A stretch of DNA of 64,000 bases. Origin: an uncultured Owenweeksia sp. GTDB taxonomy: Bacteria > Bacteroidota > Bacteroidia > Flavobacteriales > Schleiferiaceae. The stretch's first letter is position 1; each line of letters begins with the position of its first letter. Of this stretch, positions 49,633 through 60,494 are shown piece after piece. The DNA is taken from positions 1 through 64,000 of the forward strand of contig CAKZRR010000010.1 in the NCBI GenBank assembly GCA_937146805.1. Direction: 5' to 3'. Both the position numbers and the translations under genes were made by a program. The notes under the pieces are model-generated. The model had not been told where the DNA came from and did no database searches. It was given only the letters and a program-made list of their open reading frames with translations.

Positions 49633-50880
49633 ATGAAAGTGAAAAAGTATTTGTTATTAGGTTTAGTAGTATTGAGTTCTGCTTTACACGCCCAATGGTC
49701 GGTTATCGACTCTATGGTGGGAGGCACCTTTGAGGCCATTCATTTTGTAAATGCCGATACCGGTTTTAGCTACCACAACCGCACTTTGCGTAAAACTCAA
49801 AATGGTGGTCAAACTTGGGATTCGGTGGGTATTCCCTTTTCGGGCGAGTTAATGGATTTTACTTTTACAAGCCCCGATACTGGCTATATAGTGGGGGGTG
49901 CTTGGTTTCCGCATGCCACCCATTTTTCCAATGCTATTTTAAGAACCACAGATGGCGGCCAAACGTGGGATTCGATATTGGGCGATTACAAATCGGGTCT
50001 ATTTAATAATTTGGCAGCCGTAGGCCCCTTGGAGTATTATGTAGCGGGCAATAATTGGTTTTTACACAGCGATAATGGTGGTTTAAGCCACGATACCTTA
50101 AGGCCTTCTAGTTTGTCAAATGAGCAATATTTAAAAGTAAGGTTTAATCACCCCGATACAGGCTATGTATTGGCCAGCCATAGTTTGGGTTTAAACCAAG
50201 TAGTAAAACAATTGTATAAAACTACCAATGGGGCCCAAAATTGGCAGAGTGTATATAACGATACCTCAAGCTGGGGAGCTATGGATTTTGTATTGAGCCC
50301 CAAAGGTGAGATTTACCTTTGCGGAGACTTTGGATACTTGCTGTATTCTAAAGATGGAGGCGCAAACTGGCAGTCCTTTCCGTTTAACAACCCCGTACAA
50401 AGTTTATACGAATTAGAGTTAGTAGATGGAAAATTGTTTGCTATTGGCACCGATGGTTTGGGGCAAGAATCCTTTATCTTTAAATCAGAAGATAAAGGCG
50501 TTACATGGCAAACTGAATTTGTTTCCCAACCTTCGTTTAGCACCTTTCGAGATATCAGTTTTCCAACGGCTGCTGTAGGTTACACCATTTTGGAAGATAG
50601 AATATACAAAGGCGCTACCTCGGTTACTTTGCCCGAATCCCGCCATAGCGTTTTTACAATGTACCCCAACCCAGCGGCTCATCAAGTTTTTATTAAACTA
50701 CAAAATAAGGATGATGCTGCAATAACGCTTTACAATACAGCTTTGCAAAAAGTGGGCAGCTATACGGTAATGGGGCAACCTTTGTTGGAGATAAACGTAC
50801 ATCACCTTACAAGGGGTTTGTACTTTTTAAAAGTAGAACAGAGCGGTCATCAATTTTACCAACAGCTTTTAAAAGAATAG
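49633..50880 (+). CDS. T9SS type A sorting domain protein with YCF48/BNR-like repeats
   Basis: Repeated TTDGGQTWDS / SKDGGANWQS motifs; TMYPNPAAHQVFIKLQNK tail. Confidence 0.88.
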   Translation: MKVKKYLLLGLVVLSSALHAQWSVIDSMVGGTFEAIHFVNADTGFSYHNRTLRKTQNGGQTWDSVGIPFSGELMDFTFTSPDTGYIVGGAWFPHATHFSNAILRTTDGGQTWDSILGDYKSGLFNNLAAVGPLEYYVAGNNWFLHSDNGGLSHDTLRPSSLSNEQYLKVRFNHPDTGYVLASHSLGLNQVVKQLYKTTNGAQNWQSVYNDTSSWGAMDFVLSPKGEIYLCGDFGYLLYSKDGGANWQSFPFNNPVQSLYELELVDGKLFAIGTDGLGQESFIFKSEDKGVTWQTEFVSQPSFSTFRDISFPTAAVGYTILEDRIYKGATSVTLPESRHSVFTMYPNPAAHQVFIKLQNKDDAAITLYNTALQKVGSYTVMGQPLLEINVHHLTRGLYFLKVEQSGHQFYQQLLKE

Positions 50881-50915
50881 TAACATCATTTTCTTTGGAG
50901 GAATAAAGGGGTAAC

Positions 50916-50947
50916 AAAAACGGGCGGCTAAAAAGCCGCCCGTTTTT
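50916..50947. terminator. Bidirectional terminator between convergent genes
   Basis: aaaaacgggcggct-aaaa-agccgcccgttttt, perfect 14-bp arms. Confidence 0.93.
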
Positions 50948-50985
50948 GAGGTAAAGTATGTTTCCAAATGAATGGCACTATGCCA

Positions 50986-53900
50986 TTAGTTTTTACTAAA
51001 CTTTAATGTGATTGGGGCATTAGTGTCTCCTTGCACCTGCAACCAATACATGCCTTTGGCTAAAGCCGATATATCAATTTTTAGAGCTTTGTTGGCTGTT
51101 AATTCACTTTGCCAATCCTTAATCAAAGCCCCACGCTGATCGTATATGCGAAGACTGTGTGACCCGTTTAAGCTTGCTTGTAAAAATATTTCGGGTGATG
51201 CCGGTATGGGGTATATACGAGCTTGCAGGGCGGTGGCTTGCAGTTCATTAATACTTACGTTATCACAAGCGCCATTTATTTTTTCTACACATACGTCATC
51301 TATGGCCCAGCCTTCGCCATTTATACTTCCGTTAGAGGCAAACCTGAATCTAAATTGAACACTGTTAGAAGTATATTGTTTAAAGCTAGTGCGGGCTTTT
51401 TTCCAGCCATTTGATTGGCCGCTAAACCCGGGCTGTACCGCGTCTAATGATTGTACATGGCGCGTGTTATACCATAAGGTGTCTCCGTATTTACCTAGCA
51501 ATTGCCAAGTGGCTCCAGAATCTATACTATAATCCACCAAACCACCGTCAAACTGGGCTTCGCTATCCATAAACTGCCAAAAACTAAGCTCGTAGCAGCT
51601 ATCAGGTGCTATAGGATAAAAAGAACTGTATAGGTAAGCATTTTGCAATGGTCCATAGGTGCTATCAGCAATATACCATGCTTTGCTTCCACCATGAGCA
51701 CCTGTTAATAGTAGTTTGTTTGGTGTGCCGTAATTCCAAGTAGAATCGTAAAAGCCTGTTATCGGATTGAAATCTAGATAAGCTCTATCGTTTTCAAAAG
51801 TTAAACAACTGGGTAGATTATTTACCTCGCTTAAATAATAAATATCTACTTGCAGGGTGTCGTCTTTTTCCTTTTGATCCTTCCAGCCATTGGGTTTAGA
51901 GGTTACAATGGTTAACTCATCTGTTGCAGCCGTAAGACTTAAGGGCGTGTTTAAGGTGATAAATCGAGATCTACCTGTATCTATGGAATTAAAGTTTAAG
52001 GTTTCAGATAGCAATAAAGTTCCTTTGTTGTAAATGCTTACCTCTGTTTCTTGTAGAGGCGCAGCCGCTGAATTTTTAATTCTTACCGCCACCGTGTTAC
52101 TGCCTACTTTAGGCGGGCCACTAGTAAATTTAATGGCAAGTGGTGCAGCCGAATTTTGCTTAGGTACATAAATTTCAAAGTCATCAATTGCCCACCAACT
52201 GCCCGAGCCACCATTGGCTATGAAACGAAACATTTTGGCATCCGAGGCTTTATAGCCATTTAGAGGGTAGGTAGATTCAATCCAACCATTTGATTGCGAT
52301 ATGAAACCGCGATTACTTGAAGACATTAAACCGACCCAGTTTTTACCTCTAATATTCTGATCGTATAGAACATTCCAAACGCCATTATTCAAAATTTCTA
52401 CGCGTCCATTAATATTAGTGCTACTCGTAAAATCAAATTGGTGACGAATGCGAAGCTCTGCATGATATACGGTATCCAATCCCGTAAACCGGGGAGTCAA
52501 GAAGTTCTCGGCAAATTGGCTGCTATTGAGTAAGGTAGTGTCTAGATTAGTAGCCGCACATCTATTACCGCTATAGGCACTGGTGCCCTTGTAACTGGGC
52601 GGTCCAATTTCCCAAACACGGTTTTTACCACTTACTAAAAAGTCGCTGTTACAGATTTCAAAATCATTGAAGTAGGGAATGTTAACCTCGGGAGTTACAT
52701 AAAATGATTTGTAGAGCGTATCATTAGAAGCCAGCTCATCACTCATAGTTTCTATCCAGTAGGCGGCTTGATAAATTCCTCGAGGGAGTGCCTGGCTAAA
52801 TACAAAGTTGCTAAAAGAAGCCTGCCCGGCTAAGTGCAAATTGTTAGACAATATCAGTACCGAATCGCTGGAGGCTAAAACTACTGGAGCTAGGGGGTTA
52901 CAAGTATTTGTGAAGCTTGCTTTTAGTGTGAAATAGGTATTATTTAAAGTGCCATTTTTCCAACAGGTATATTTGGTTTGAACACTGGCTAAAGATGTGG
53001 TACCTATATCCATTCTTCCTCCTGAAACATAACGTAGCGCAATGTCTTTTGCCGTGGCTTCTCGTATAATAACATCATCAATAAACGCCCAATTAGCAAT
53101 GGATGTTGGTGCATCCAGAATGACAAATGCTATTTCTATTTGTTTTCCGGCATAGGCCGCCAAAGAAATTTGTTTGGCCATTAGAGGGTCTTTATAAACT
53201 GTTGTGGCAACATTAATTGTAGTTTGGATTGCCCAATCTTGCCCAGTTTCTCTAACCCAAACTCTTAAAATAGTGCCTCTAGTTGACACCATAAAATCTA
53301 GTACTGGGTTGGTAACACCCGTTAAATCAATACAATTTGATTGAAATTTGGTTGAGGGATAGCCAGCGCTCTGGTTACCTCCGTAGTAAACCAAGCATTT
53401 TCCATCTTTGCCATGGCCTCTAAGAATTCCATCAATGTAATCATTCTGGAAGCCTTCTTCCACTAGCCAGCCTTCATTCGTGCCTAACCTATCTTTATTC
53501 AAAACCCAAGCTGCATTGTTAGTTGAGCCACTATTTTGATTGTTTTTGGGCGTAAAAGCCTCAAAATTTAAATGATAAGGAAATGAGGCGATAGCTGCAC
53601 CGTTAAGTATGGGTATTTCTAAAACAATAGTATCTGTGCTTTGATCGGCATCTCCTGTTAATTCACTCCATATTTTGAGTTGATGACTTTGTGCTCGGCT
53701 AAAACTAAGCGCTTGACTAAATGTAAATAGGGAGGTATCGGTTAATGCAAGATTTACAGTGGTAAGCGTGTCTCTAGCAATTGGCCCATTGTCAAGTTGG
53801 TAAGCCATGGGTACACTATGTAGGGTATCATTACCTCCGTTTTGTATATCAACTTTAATAGGAATTGCGCCTAACCCTATGCATGAAGAAAAGTCCAATC

Positions 53901-55527
53901 CAGGGTTTTTTAAAACAATAGCATCTACTGGATGTGCTTCTATTAAGGAGATATTGTCAATAGCTACGTCTGAGGTGTATGGGTTTCCTCCCGTATTTCG
54001 AGCCACGATTCTGATTTTCACAATTTTTCCTGCAAAAGGCTCTAAACTCACAATGGCTTTTTTCCAAGGGTCTGATTTGTACAGATGTTGTTGTCCGTTA
54101 ATCGCATAAAGGTCCATCCAATTTGGGCTTGCGCCCGAAGAGGTATCAATTCGAATTTTTAATGAATTAATTTTGCTGCCATACATGTGATAGTCAAAGG
54201 ATAGGATTTTGGCTGAGGAGCTGGTTAAGTCAATGCAAGGGAGGTCAAAAGCCGTAACACTGTTAGCTTGCCCATAAAATTCGCTGTATAAATAAGTGCC
54301 GCTGGTAGAATCAATCCCACCATTTGGCCCCGTATTGTTTGCAGCAGTGGCCCCGCTTCGTACCGACCAACCATAGTTGAGGTTTGCGGTTGGAATAATG
54401 TTATAAAATTCATCGGTTGGCCAAGTCCCTCGTACTAATGGGTTTCCTCCGTTACCAGTGCCCGAAACCCATTCTGTTCCTTCAAAGTTTTCTGACCAAG
54501 GGAAACTGTTTATTAGCGCATGTGCTTTATTACAGGGGCCTGATTGGCACTTAGACGGTAGTTCTTTAAAGTAAAATTGTTGAAACCCGGTATCGGGGAA
54601 AGAGCGGACATTGCCACAAGTATCATAGGCCGCTATACGCCACTGAACAGTATCGTTGGGTTGGTAATTGTTAAAGGTATATTGATATAAATTGCTAGAT
54701 ATGGTGCTCATAGTACTATCGTACTTTGTAACGCCATTTACTATTTCTGTTATCCCTACAGAATCAATGACAGTGTTATCAGTAATAATAAAACTTTGGT
54801 TTCTACTAAAGGTGGGTTGGTAACCTAAACTACCGCTAAGCACTTCGTTCTGGCAATTGGTAGAAGACGAACTATCAAATGTTATTTGTGGTTTAATTTG
54901 CTCACAGGGTAATGAGTATACCTCTATGTTATCAATAAACCAACCGGCTGCAGCAGGTGTGCTTGAGGTTGGAAAAAAGACTATGAATTTTACTTTTACT
55001 TGAGAAGAGCCAATTGAGGTTATTGGATTTTTTGCATAATCAGTAATGTCAAAAAGTTCTCCTTTCCACCAACTGTTACTTGGCAGTGAAGAAGAATCGG
55101 CCCATTCTGGATAGGAGTCTTTATCAAATTCATTGAAAAAATTGGTAGAGGCTCCAAAATAATCAGGGACTCCTATTTTCGGATGCCAATAACTACCATT
55201 ATTCCTTGAAACTTGAATATAGCAATGCCCAGTTGGAATTATATGGGCAATATGATCAAAGTTTAGATAGACTCTTCCGGCACCCATGGTGCTAAAGGCG
55301 GTTGTGGTAAACTCTATCAAAGAAAATGAAGAGGATACCCTAGAGGCATGAAAGGAACTATTACCAGTAGTTGACACGGTAGTGGTTTCGTTCCATCTAG
55401 TGGGGTTTTGGGTAGTTACACTATCACCTCCCAGTATCCCGTCAAAGTTTTCGTGAAACAAAACCGTTTTTTGCGCAGTCATTAAAAACGAAGCCAGCGC
55501 TAAAATTGTAGTAATAAATATTTTCAT
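50986..55527 (-). CDS. Very large (1513 aa) T9SS type A cargo with repeated jelly-roll/choice-of-anchor-J-like domains
   Basis: Signal peptide; recurring FxENFDG.../GWAIDDVCVE-type blocks; C-terminal ARIYPIPASPEIFLQASLNGS. Confidence 0.85.
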   Translation of the reverse strand: MKIFITTILALASFLMTAQKTVLFHENFDGILGGDSVTTQNPTRWNETTTVSTTGNSSFHASRVSSSFSLIEFTTTAFSTMGAGRVYLNFDHIAHIIPTGHCYIQVSRNNGSYWHPKIGVPDYFGASTNFFNEFDKDSYPEWADSSSLPSNSWWKGELFDITDYAKNPITSIGSSQVKVKFIVFFPTSSTPAAAGWFIDNIEVYSLPCEQIKPQITFDSSSSTNCQNEVLSGSLGYQPTFSRNQSFIITDNTVIDSVGITEIVNGVTKYDSTMSTISSNLYQYTFNNYQPNDTVQWRIAAYDTCGNVRSFPDTGFQQFYFKELPSKCQSGPCNKAHALINSFPWSENFEGTEWVSGTGNGGNPLVRGTWPTDEFYNIIPTANLNYGWSVRSGATAANNTGPNGGIDSTSGTYLYSEFYGQANSVTAFDLPCIDLTSSSAKILSFDYHMYGSKINSLKIRIDTSSGASPNWMDLYAINGQQHLYKSDPWKKAIVSLEPFAGKIVKIRIVARNTGGNPYTSDVAIDNISLIEAHPVDAIVLKNPGLDFSSCIGLGAIPIKVDIQNGGNDTLHSVPMAYQLDNGPIARDTLTTVNLALTDTSLFTFSQALSFSRAQSHQLKIWSELTGDADQSTDTIVLEIPILNGAAIASFPYHLNFEAFTPKNNQNSGSTNNAAWVLNKDRLGTNEGWLVEEGFQNDYIDGILRGHGKDGKCLVYYGGNQSAGYPSTKFQSNCIDLTGVTNPVLDFMVSTRGTILRVWVRETGQDWAIQTTINVATTVYKDPLMAKQISLAAYAGKQIEIAFVILDAPTSIANWAFIDDVIIREATAKDIALRYVSGGRMDIGTTSLASVQTKYTCWKNGTLNNTYFTLKASFTNTCNPLAPVVLASSDSVLILSNNLHLAGQASFSNFVFSQALPRGIYQAAYWIETMSDELASNDTLYKSFYVTPEVNIPYFNDFEICNSDFLVSGKNRVWEIGPPSYKGTSAYSGNRCAATNLDTTLLNSSQFAENFLTPRFTGLDTVYHAELRIRHQFDFTSSTNINGRVEILNNGVWNVLYDQNIRGKNWVGLMSSSNRGFISQSNGWIESTYPLNGYKASDAKMFRFIANGGSGSWWAIDDFEIYVPKQNSAAPLAIKFTSGPPKVGSNTVAVRIKNSAAAPLQETEVSIYNKGTLLLSETLNFNSIDTGRSRFITLNTPLSLTAATDELTIVTSKPNGWKDQKEKDDTLQVDIYYLSEVNNLPSCLTFENDRAYLDFNPITGFYDSTWNYGTPNKLLLTGAHGGSKAWYIADSTYGPLQNAYLYSSFYPIAPDSCYELSFWQFMDSEAQFDGGLVDYSIDSGATWQLLGKYGDTLWYNTRHVQSLDAVQPGFSGQSNGWKKARTSFKQYTSNSVQFRFRFASNGSINGEGWAIDDVCVEKINGACDNVSINELQATALQARIYPIPASPEIFLQASLNGSHSLRIYDQRGALIKDWQSELTANKALKIDISALAKGMYWLQVQGDTNAPITLKFSKN

Positions 55528-55539
55528 CTGTAAATAGGA

Positions 55540-57072
55540 TTAGAGTTTTTGAAAGGAACTTACGTGTTGTATGTTTTCGCCATTTAGGCTTATAAAATAC
55601 AAGCCACGCGGAAGTGCTTCTATATCAATTTGGTTGTTTTTTTTGCTAAGCCATTCGGTTTTAACCGGGCTCCCGTTAGCGGTATAAATGATAGCTTCTA
55701 CTTTTCGTGTATCGTAAGGCGCGGCTATGTATAGTTGATTGGAAGCCGGGTTGGGGTAAATTTTAATATCGGTAATTGGTACGCTTCCTTCCAAGCCAAT
55801 ACCGGTGGTGCAATTGCTTAGTGTTAGGCGAATGCTATCACCCGCATTTAGTGGTTGCCCGCAGCTGTTTAGCAAGGTGTTTAAATCATTTCCTAATCTA
55901 GATACCAAGGTGAGGGTATCATTAAACCACATAGGTTGATCTAGCTCAAGCCAAAAGGAAGTGCCTACAAATATCCAGCTTGGGCTAGAAAAACCGGCAG
56001 CTACAATGGGTACCAACGAATCTTTAGAGTTGTAAAGCGCAAAGTCCGACCCATCTTTGGCCAAAGTTGATAAATCCATAGGGAAACCTACATCAATGGT
56101 AAGAATACTATCGTAGCATGACAACACCTTAGTGCCTGCCAGCTTGTTCACTTTAGTGGATAGCCAAGTGGAATCAAAGCTAGTACAGCTGGTGGTAAAG
56201 TGATACTCTAGATCTACACCTATAGAACCTACAGGAATAAAATACGTGCTGGCCGCATCATAACGATACTCGAATATGGTAACACGTATAACATCGGTTT
56301 CGGGCTGTGTAGCGGTAAAACGTATATTACCACTGTGGTGATTAAATAGTATGGGAGCAGTAGTTGTAACAGGAGTATCAATACTGTAACCTGTGGCAAA
56401 ATCTATAGCAGTTGGTGTGCCTCCGCAATTACCATTTAAGGGGTCTGTAAACTCGTAATAGATGCTGTCACCATCTGGTTCTGTTGCTCCGTAGGATAGT
56501 AAAAGGGGTCTATTTATACACAAGTTTAAAAATTTAGGGGTTACGCTTTTTGGACTACTGTTGGGTCCTAACGTGTTGTTTAATGTGGCTTCAAAATAAA
56601 AGGTAGGTGCAGCCACTAAATTGTCGTTTGGATTGCGGCAGCAAAGACTAAACGAAAAAGTGTAATTTACACATAAACCTTGTAAGGTAACATCCTTTGC
56701 ATAATGGTATTCCTCATGCACCACGATGTTACTAGCATTTGAATCTATACAACTAGTGTTAAAGGGGGTAATAATACTACCCGGTACTGAGCCTGGTAGG
56801 GTGTCTAAAGGAGCAACTTGATCTTGAATATTAATTAATGGAAGGGAAACATTCATGCTAGCAAAGCAGCCAGACGTGATACAAATCGTTCGAGGTCCCG
56901 TACCTATCGTTGCTCCTGTAACATCTCGATAGATTTTAAGATGAATACGATATTCGTATGGATTTTGGCTATCACCAATAAACTCGTACCAAATTTCGCC
57001 ACCAGACATGTGGCTGGCCGAAGCGGAACCAAGAATACTAAAAAATGCGATGAGGGTAAATAACTTTTTCAT
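55540..57072 (-). CDS. T9SS type A cargo, tandem SHMSGGEIWYE paralog
   Basis: ATG at 57072 begins a signal peptide (MKKLFTLIAFFSILGSASASHMSGGEIWYE); long ORF start at 57225 rejected. Confidence 0.88.
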   Translation of the reverse strand: MKKLFTLIAFFSILGSASASHMSGGEIWYEFIGDSQNPYEYRIHLKIYRDVTGATIGTGPRTICITSGCFASMNVSLPLINIQDQVAPLDTLPGSVPGSIITPFNTSCIDSNASNIVVHEEYHYAKDVTLQGLCVNYTFSFSLCCRNPNDNLVAAPTFYFEATLNNTLGPNSSPKSVTPKFLNLCINRPLLLSYGATEPDGDSIYYEFTDPLNGNCGGTPTAIDFATGYSIDTPVTTTAPILFNHHSGNIRFTATQPETDVIRVTIFEYRYDAASTYFIPVGSIGVDLEYHFTTSCTSFDSTWLSTKVNKLAGTKVLSCYDSILTIDVGFPMDLSTLAKDGSDFALYNSKDSLVPIVAAGFSSPSWIFVGTSFWLELDQPMWFNDTLTLVSRLGNDLNTLLNSCGQPLNAGDSIRLTLSNCTTGIGLEGSVPITDIKIYPNPASNQLYIAAPYDTRKVEAIIYTANGSPVKTEWLSKKNNQIDIEALPRGLYFISLNGENIQHVSSFQKL

Positions 57073-57157
57073 GGTTAGATAAGGGTTTTGTACGATGTAA
57101 ATGTAAGGTTTTTGATCTATTTTTTTTGTTGCCTGAAAGGTAAATGCTGCAGCTAGG

Positions 57158-58681
57158 TTATTCCTTTTGAAAAGATTGTGCCTGCTGTATGTTTTCGCCT
57201 TTAAGGCTGATAAAGTATAAACCACGGGGTAGGTCTTTTATATCAATACGGTTATCTGTTTTACCAAGCCATGTAGTTTTAATGGGTTGACCACTGGCTG
57301 TGTAAATAGTGGCCTCTACTTTACGGGTATTGTACGGAGCGGCTAAATAAAGTTGGTTAGTGGCGGGGTTGGGGTAAATGGTAATATTTGATGGTAAGTG
57401 ATTTTGGTTTAGGCCAATACCTGTTGAACAAACATTAACCACCATTTTGATACTATCACCTTCAGCTAAGTGATCACCACAAAGAGTGTGCAACGTATTT
57501 TGGTCACTCCCTATTTTTGATACCAATGTAAGGGTGTCATTATACCATAACTTATGATTCAACTTAATCCAAAACCTACTGCTGGGGCCAAATGGATAGA
57601 GATCTTCTCCCGCCTCAATAATAGAAAGTAACGAGTCTTTGGAGTTAAATAGCTTAAAGTCAGATCCGTCAGTAGCTAAGGTTTTAAAATCTAGCAAGGT
57701 GCCCGTTGCTATGGTTAGTTTGTCTTCGTTGCAGGGCAAGTGGTTCATTTGGCCAGTTCCATTTATAATGGTAGTAAACCAGGAGGTGTCCTCTGCCATA
57801 CATGCCGTTTCAAAATTCAGATGTAGATCAAGCATAGAGGTGCTTATCTGATGCCAAACACCATTGTAATAGCGGTACTCATAAACGGTAAGAGCAATGG
57901 TTACACTTTGTGCGTGAGATGGTGTAATCCAAATAGGAACTTTTAAGGGATTGAAAGCTGTGGTGTCTTGAGTAATCAAGGGAAAATTGGCGTTGTATCC
58001 GGTTTTATAACCAATATTTATTCCGGTTGAATCACAGTTACCCGTTAATGGATTGGTGAATTCATAGCGAATGCTATCGCCATCGGGTTCAAAAGCATAA
58101 AATAACAACGGACTGGGCTTGTTGGTACAAAAATTAAACACCAAGGGGCTAATTATTTTGGAGCCGTGGTTGGGACCTATGTAATTGTTTAAGGTAGTTT
58201 TAATGTAAAAGTTGGTGCTGTCCAATAAATTATCGCTGGGCTTTCGTAAACCAGCGCTGTAAGCAAAAGTATAATCTTGACAGTTTCCAGGTAAAGAAAC
58301 ATCAGCTGCGTAATTATACACCTCGCTAAATAGCAATGATGAGGGGCTGGTTGTATCACAGATTAAGCTAAGTGGAATTATATAGGTGCCTGGAAGGCTG
58401 CCGCTTAGTGTATCTAATGTTCCAATTTGATCAAAATAGGGTTTAAAAGGCATACTAATGTTAGTGTCTGCAAAACAACTGGATGTTATGCAGATGGTTG
58501 CAGGGCCTAAGCCCAGGGTGTCACCTGCTAAATCTCTGTAAAGTTTTAGATGAATCCGGTATTTGTTAGGATTTGCACTGTTGCCAACGTACTCATGCCA
58601 AATTTCACCACCTGATAAGTGATTGGCAGATAATGAGTTTGTAATGATGAAAAATGCGATAAGTGTAATTAGCTTTTTCAT
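57158..58681 (-). CDS. T9SS type A cargo, tandem paralog
   Basis: MKKLITLIAFFIITNSLSANHLSGGEIWHEYVG; IYPNPATNQLYLAAPYNTRKVEATIY tail. Confidence 0.9.
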   Translation of the reverse strand: MKKLITLIAFFIITNSLSANHLSGGEIWHEYVGNSANPNKYRIHLKLYRDLAGDTLGLGPATICITSSCFADTNISMPFKPYFDQIGTLDTLSGSLPGTYIIPLSLICDTTSPSSLLFSEVYNYAADVSLPGNCQDYTFAYSAGLRKPSDNLLDSTNFYIKTTLNNYIGPNHGSKIISPLVFNFCTNKPSPLLFYAFEPDGDSIRYEFTNPLTGNCDSTGINIGYKTGYNANFPLITQDTTAFNPLKVPIWITPSHAQSVTIALTVYEYRYYNGVWHQISTSMLDLHLNFETACMAEDTSWFTTIINGTGQMNHLPCNEDKLTIATGTLLDFKTLATDGSDFKLFNSKDSLLSIIEAGEDLYPFGPSSRFWIKLNHKLWYNDTLTLVSKIGSDQNTLHTLCGDHLAEGDSIKMVVNVCSTGIGLNQNHLPSNITIYPNPATNQLYLAAPYNTRKVEATIYTASGQPIKTTWLGKTDNRIDIKDLPRGLYFISLKGENIQQAQSFQKE

Positions 58682-58741
58682 GATTTAAGGTTTGTTTTGC
58701 TAGGTTGATACTGGGCTTTACAATCTCTGCTGGTATTAAGG

Positions 58742-60265
58742 TTACTCCTTTTGAAAAGATTGTACCTGCTGTATGTTTTCGCCTTGAAGGCTGATAAAGT
58801 ACAGGCCGCTGGGAAGCGCTTCTATATCAATGCGGTTATCTGTTTTACTAAGCCAAGCAGTTTTAATAGGTTGGCCATTGGCCGTGTAAATAGTGGCTTC
58901 TACTTTACGGGTATCGTATTGAGCGGCTACATAAAGTTGGTTGGTGGCTGGGTTAGGGTAAACTTTAACATCGGCAATCTGAATTGCTCCTTCTAAACCT
59001 ATCCCAGTGCTACAATTATCTAAACTCAGTAAAATACTATCACCTGCTATTAGTGCTTCACCACAAACATTCAGCAAAGTATTTAAGTCGTTTCCTACTC
59101 TCGAAACCAAGGTTAAGCTATCGTTAAACCAGAGTGGACTACTGAGTTTAAGCCAAAAGGAGGTGCCAATGTATTGGTTATTGTTTCCACTAAACCCTGC
59201 TGCTACAATAGGAATCAAAGAATCTTTAGAGTTATAAAGCGCAAAATCAGAACCATCAGGCGATAAGGTGTTTACATTTACAGGGAATTTAATGTTTATA
59301 GTAATAAGGCTGTCGTAGCAGGATAGGATTGTAGCACTATCAAGCCCATTTATTTTGGTAGATAACCAAGAAGAATCAGGAGGAGAGCAATTGATGAAAT
59401 TATATTGCATATCAACAGCGCTAGAACCTACGGGTATTCTGTAGTTGTTGTTCGTATCTATACGGTACTCTGTGATGGTTACCCGTAAATAAACCTGCTC
59501 GGCCTGTGTGGGTGTAAAATATATATTTCCGTTGTTATGATTAAAGTTTAAACTTCCGTTTACGGTTAATGGGGTATCTACAACATATCCCGAGTCTAAA
59601 GCTACTGGGTAACCAATATTGGGGCACGACCCAGTAAGTGGATTCGTAAACTCATAGTATAGGCTATCGCCATTGGGTTCAATGGCACCATAAGTTAACC
59701 GGGTAGGTTGATTAACACATAGGTTTGTAATTTTAGGAACAACACCCCTTGGGCTAGTATTTGGGCCTAACGTGTTATTTAACTTGGCATCAATATAAAA
59801 AGTAGGGGCATTAACTAAATTATTACTTAGGTTCCGCGAAGCCTGAGTATAGATAAACAAAAAATCAGAACAAACCCCGGGAAGTGTTACTTCACCAGCA
59901 AAGTGTAGTTCCTCAAGGCCTAGTAATGAGCTAGCGCTGGAATCTACACATCCGGTTTTAATGGGTAGTATAAGAGACCCAGGTATGTTTCCGGGCAGTG
60001 TGTCAAGCGGAGGTATCTTATCAATGAGTAACTTTAAAGGTAGGTTTAGGGTGGTTGATGAAAAGCAACTAGACCTAATGCAAATTATTTTGGATGTAGG
60101 CCACCCCTGGATATTATTTCGATGAATTTTAAGATGAATTCGGTATTTGTAAGGGTTTAAGCTATCTCCTATGTACTCATACCAAATTTCGCCACCGGAT
60201 AAATGACTGGCTGATATTTGGCTAGTTACGCTAAAAAAAAAGATAAGAACTAGTAGCTTTTTCAT
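58742..60265 (-). CDS. T9SS type A cargo, tandem paralog
   Basis: MKKLLVLIFFFSVTSQISASHLSGGEIWYEYIG from ATG at 60265; same C-terminal tail. Confidence 0.9.
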   Translation of the reverse strand: MKKLLVLIFFFSVTSQISASHLSGGEIWYEYIGDSLNPYKYRIHLKIHRNNIQGWPTSKIICIRSSCFSSTTLNLPLKLLIDKIPPLDTLPGNIPGSLILPIKTGCVDSSASSLLGLEELHFAGEVTLPGVCSDFLFIYTQASRNLSNNLVNAPTFYIDAKLNNTLGPNTSPRGVVPKITNLCVNQPTRLTYGAIEPNGDSLYYEFTNPLTGSCPNIGYPVALDSGYVVDTPLTVNGSLNFNHNNGNIYFTPTQAEQVYLRVTITEYRIDTNNNYRIPVGSSAVDMQYNFINCSPPDSSWLSTKINGLDSATILSCYDSLITINIKFPVNVNTLSPDGSDFALYNSKDSLIPIVAAGFSGNNNQYIGTSFWLKLSSPLWFNDSLTLVSRVGNDLNTLLNVCGEALIAGDSILLSLDNCSTGIGLEGAIQIADVKVYPNPATNQLYVAAQYDTRKVEATIYTANGQPIKTAWLSKTDNRIDIEALPSGLYFISLQGENIQQVQSFQKE

Positions 60266-60494
60266 GCTTGGATTAAGTTGTTGTATTCCAAAGATACTCG
60301 CTTTTCCTCTCAGAAAAGTATGCAATTATTTAACGAAGGCTTTTCCTATTTTTCGAAAAACAAAAATTGAATTGGGTTTTAATATTCCCAATTTCCCGTT
60401 TAACTAAGGATAGGATTTGGACCAGTTTTCTTTTTTGGAAAAGAAATCAAAAGCGTATCATTTACTACCTTTCGGCATTCGAAATACAACCCGC

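Noticed and set aside
57073-57225. N-terminal extension of the 55540 ORF
   Set aside because: Overlaps the end of the next gene; a proper signal peptide begins at ATG 57072.
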